The translations under genes and the position numbers were made by a program. Below are positions 22,028-22,285 of a stretch of DNA of 22,285 nt, piece after piece; position 1 is the stretch's first letter, and every line of letters begins with the position of its first letter. The stretch comes from Kiritimatiellia bacterium (GTDB taxonomy: Bacteria; Verrucomicrobiota; Kiritimatiellia; RFP12; UBA1067), in NCBI GenBank assembly GCA_024405255.1, contig JAKSOY010000046.1:1-22285 (forward strand), in the 5' to 3' direction. The notes beneath the pieces are model-generated. The model searched no databases. It had not been told where the DNA came from and saw only the letters and a list, made by a program, of their open reading frames with translations.

Positions 22028-22260
22028 GACAGCTCCCCCCGCAGATACTTGTCGCGCAGATACTCTGCGTGTTCGTGGGTGATGGCGCGGTCGTCGATCT
22101 CGGCGCCGTTGATGGAACCATAGAGTTCACACCAAAGACAGTCCATCAGCGACGACCCCTCGACCAGCCCACGCTTGTAGGCGTCAAGATCGTGCTGCAA
22201 ATAGCCGGGCAATCCCTTTTCAAGGTATTCCCGGTCCTCGCTGATGTTGCCGTTTCCCAT
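22012..22260 (-). CDS. Small conserved-looking protein upstream of the HipA/CtkA-like kinase
   Basis: The protein has 82 residues from ATG at 22260 (MGNGNISEDREYL); a GTG at 22275 would add five residues, and neither start has a well-spaced Shine-Dalgarno. It is acidic and helical, with the core SSLMDCLWCELYGSINGAEID followed by ITHEHAEYLRDKYL. I recall similar small proteins beside CtkA-like kinases in gut bacteria, but cannot verify this here. The 16-base overlap with the kinase gene indicates tight coupling, as in toxin-antitoxin or kinase-partner pairs. There is no helix-turn-helix I can call with confidence, so DNA-binding antitoxin activity is not claimed. The window ends 25 bases upstream, so its promoter and any earlier gene are not visible. 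Confidence 0.65.
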   Translation of the reverse strand: MGNGNISEDREYLEKGLPGYLQHDLDAYKRGLVEGSSLMDCLWCELYGSINGAEIDDRAITHEHAEYLRDKYLRGELSWRGK

Positions 22261-22285
22261 CTGTGCCACAATCACTTCTCAACAG

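Noticed and set aside
1..22285. CRISPR arrays, tRNA or rRNA genes, insertion sequences, prophage genes
   Set aside because: Read for direct repeats with spacers, cloverleaf or T-loop signatures, and transposase or phage motifs; none seen. The DUF6788-like gene alone is not enough to call a mobile element.

Overview
The window reads as a GC-rich chromosomal segment from a Gram-negative bacterium. kdsB (Kdo activation for LPS) implies an outer membrane. The mix of secreted GH106 glycosidase, secreted ADP-ribosylglycohydrolase-like protein, twin-arginine TIM-barrel isomerase and a giant surface protein built of autotransporter-type beta repeats is typical of gut Verrucomicrobiota/Kiritimatiellota/Lentisphaerota. 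That taxonomic placement is inference from gene content; there is no rRNA or tRNA here to confirm it. Every gene I can support (15) lies on the minus strand, so transcription runs from high to low coordinates. There is no gene-free gap over 300 bases.

In transcription order: (1) 22260-15305, a small conserved-looking ORF, a HipA/CtkA-like protein kinase and a 1946-residue secreted phosphodiesterase-like multidomain protein, linked by a 16-nt overlap and a 12-nt gap. (2) 15256-12958, a secreted esterase made of two tandem alpha/beta-hydrolase domains behind its own extended -10 box, then a lipoprotein. (3) 12929-12171, trmJ. (4) 12113-5651, a DUF6788-like protein with a lysine/proline tail, translationally coupled (ATGA) to a Tat-exported isomerase-like lipoprotein, followed by a secreted ADP-ribosylglycohydrolase-like protein and a GH106 alpha-L-rhamnosidase. 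(5) 5609-4887, tcdA. (6) 4851-186, kdsB, metF, metH and rsmD, tightly packed with 4-nt overlaps, probably from a promoter just upstream of kdsB.

The accessory part (regions 1, 2 and 4) looks like extracellular polysaccharide breakdown: rhamnose release (GH106), ester removal (double esterase), a glycan-associated hydrolase and isomerase, and a large carbohydrate-binding or adhesive surface enzyme whose operon starts with a kinase. The housekeeping part covers one-carbon metabolism (metF supplies methyl-THF to metH), LPS precursor synthesis and rRNA/tRNA modification.

Non-coding signals include: -10 boxes 6-7 nt upstream of three start codons, suggesting leaderless or near-leaderless mRNAs; a recurrent partly palindromic 17-18-nt motif (TAAGT-N6-ACTTA in its best copies) at four or five gene boundaries; a 9-bp perfect palindrome sitting on the start codon of the DUF6788-like gene; and, at 1-185, a G-rich tract followed by a 22-bp hairpin whose only non-Watson-Crick positions are all G-U wobbles on the plus strand.
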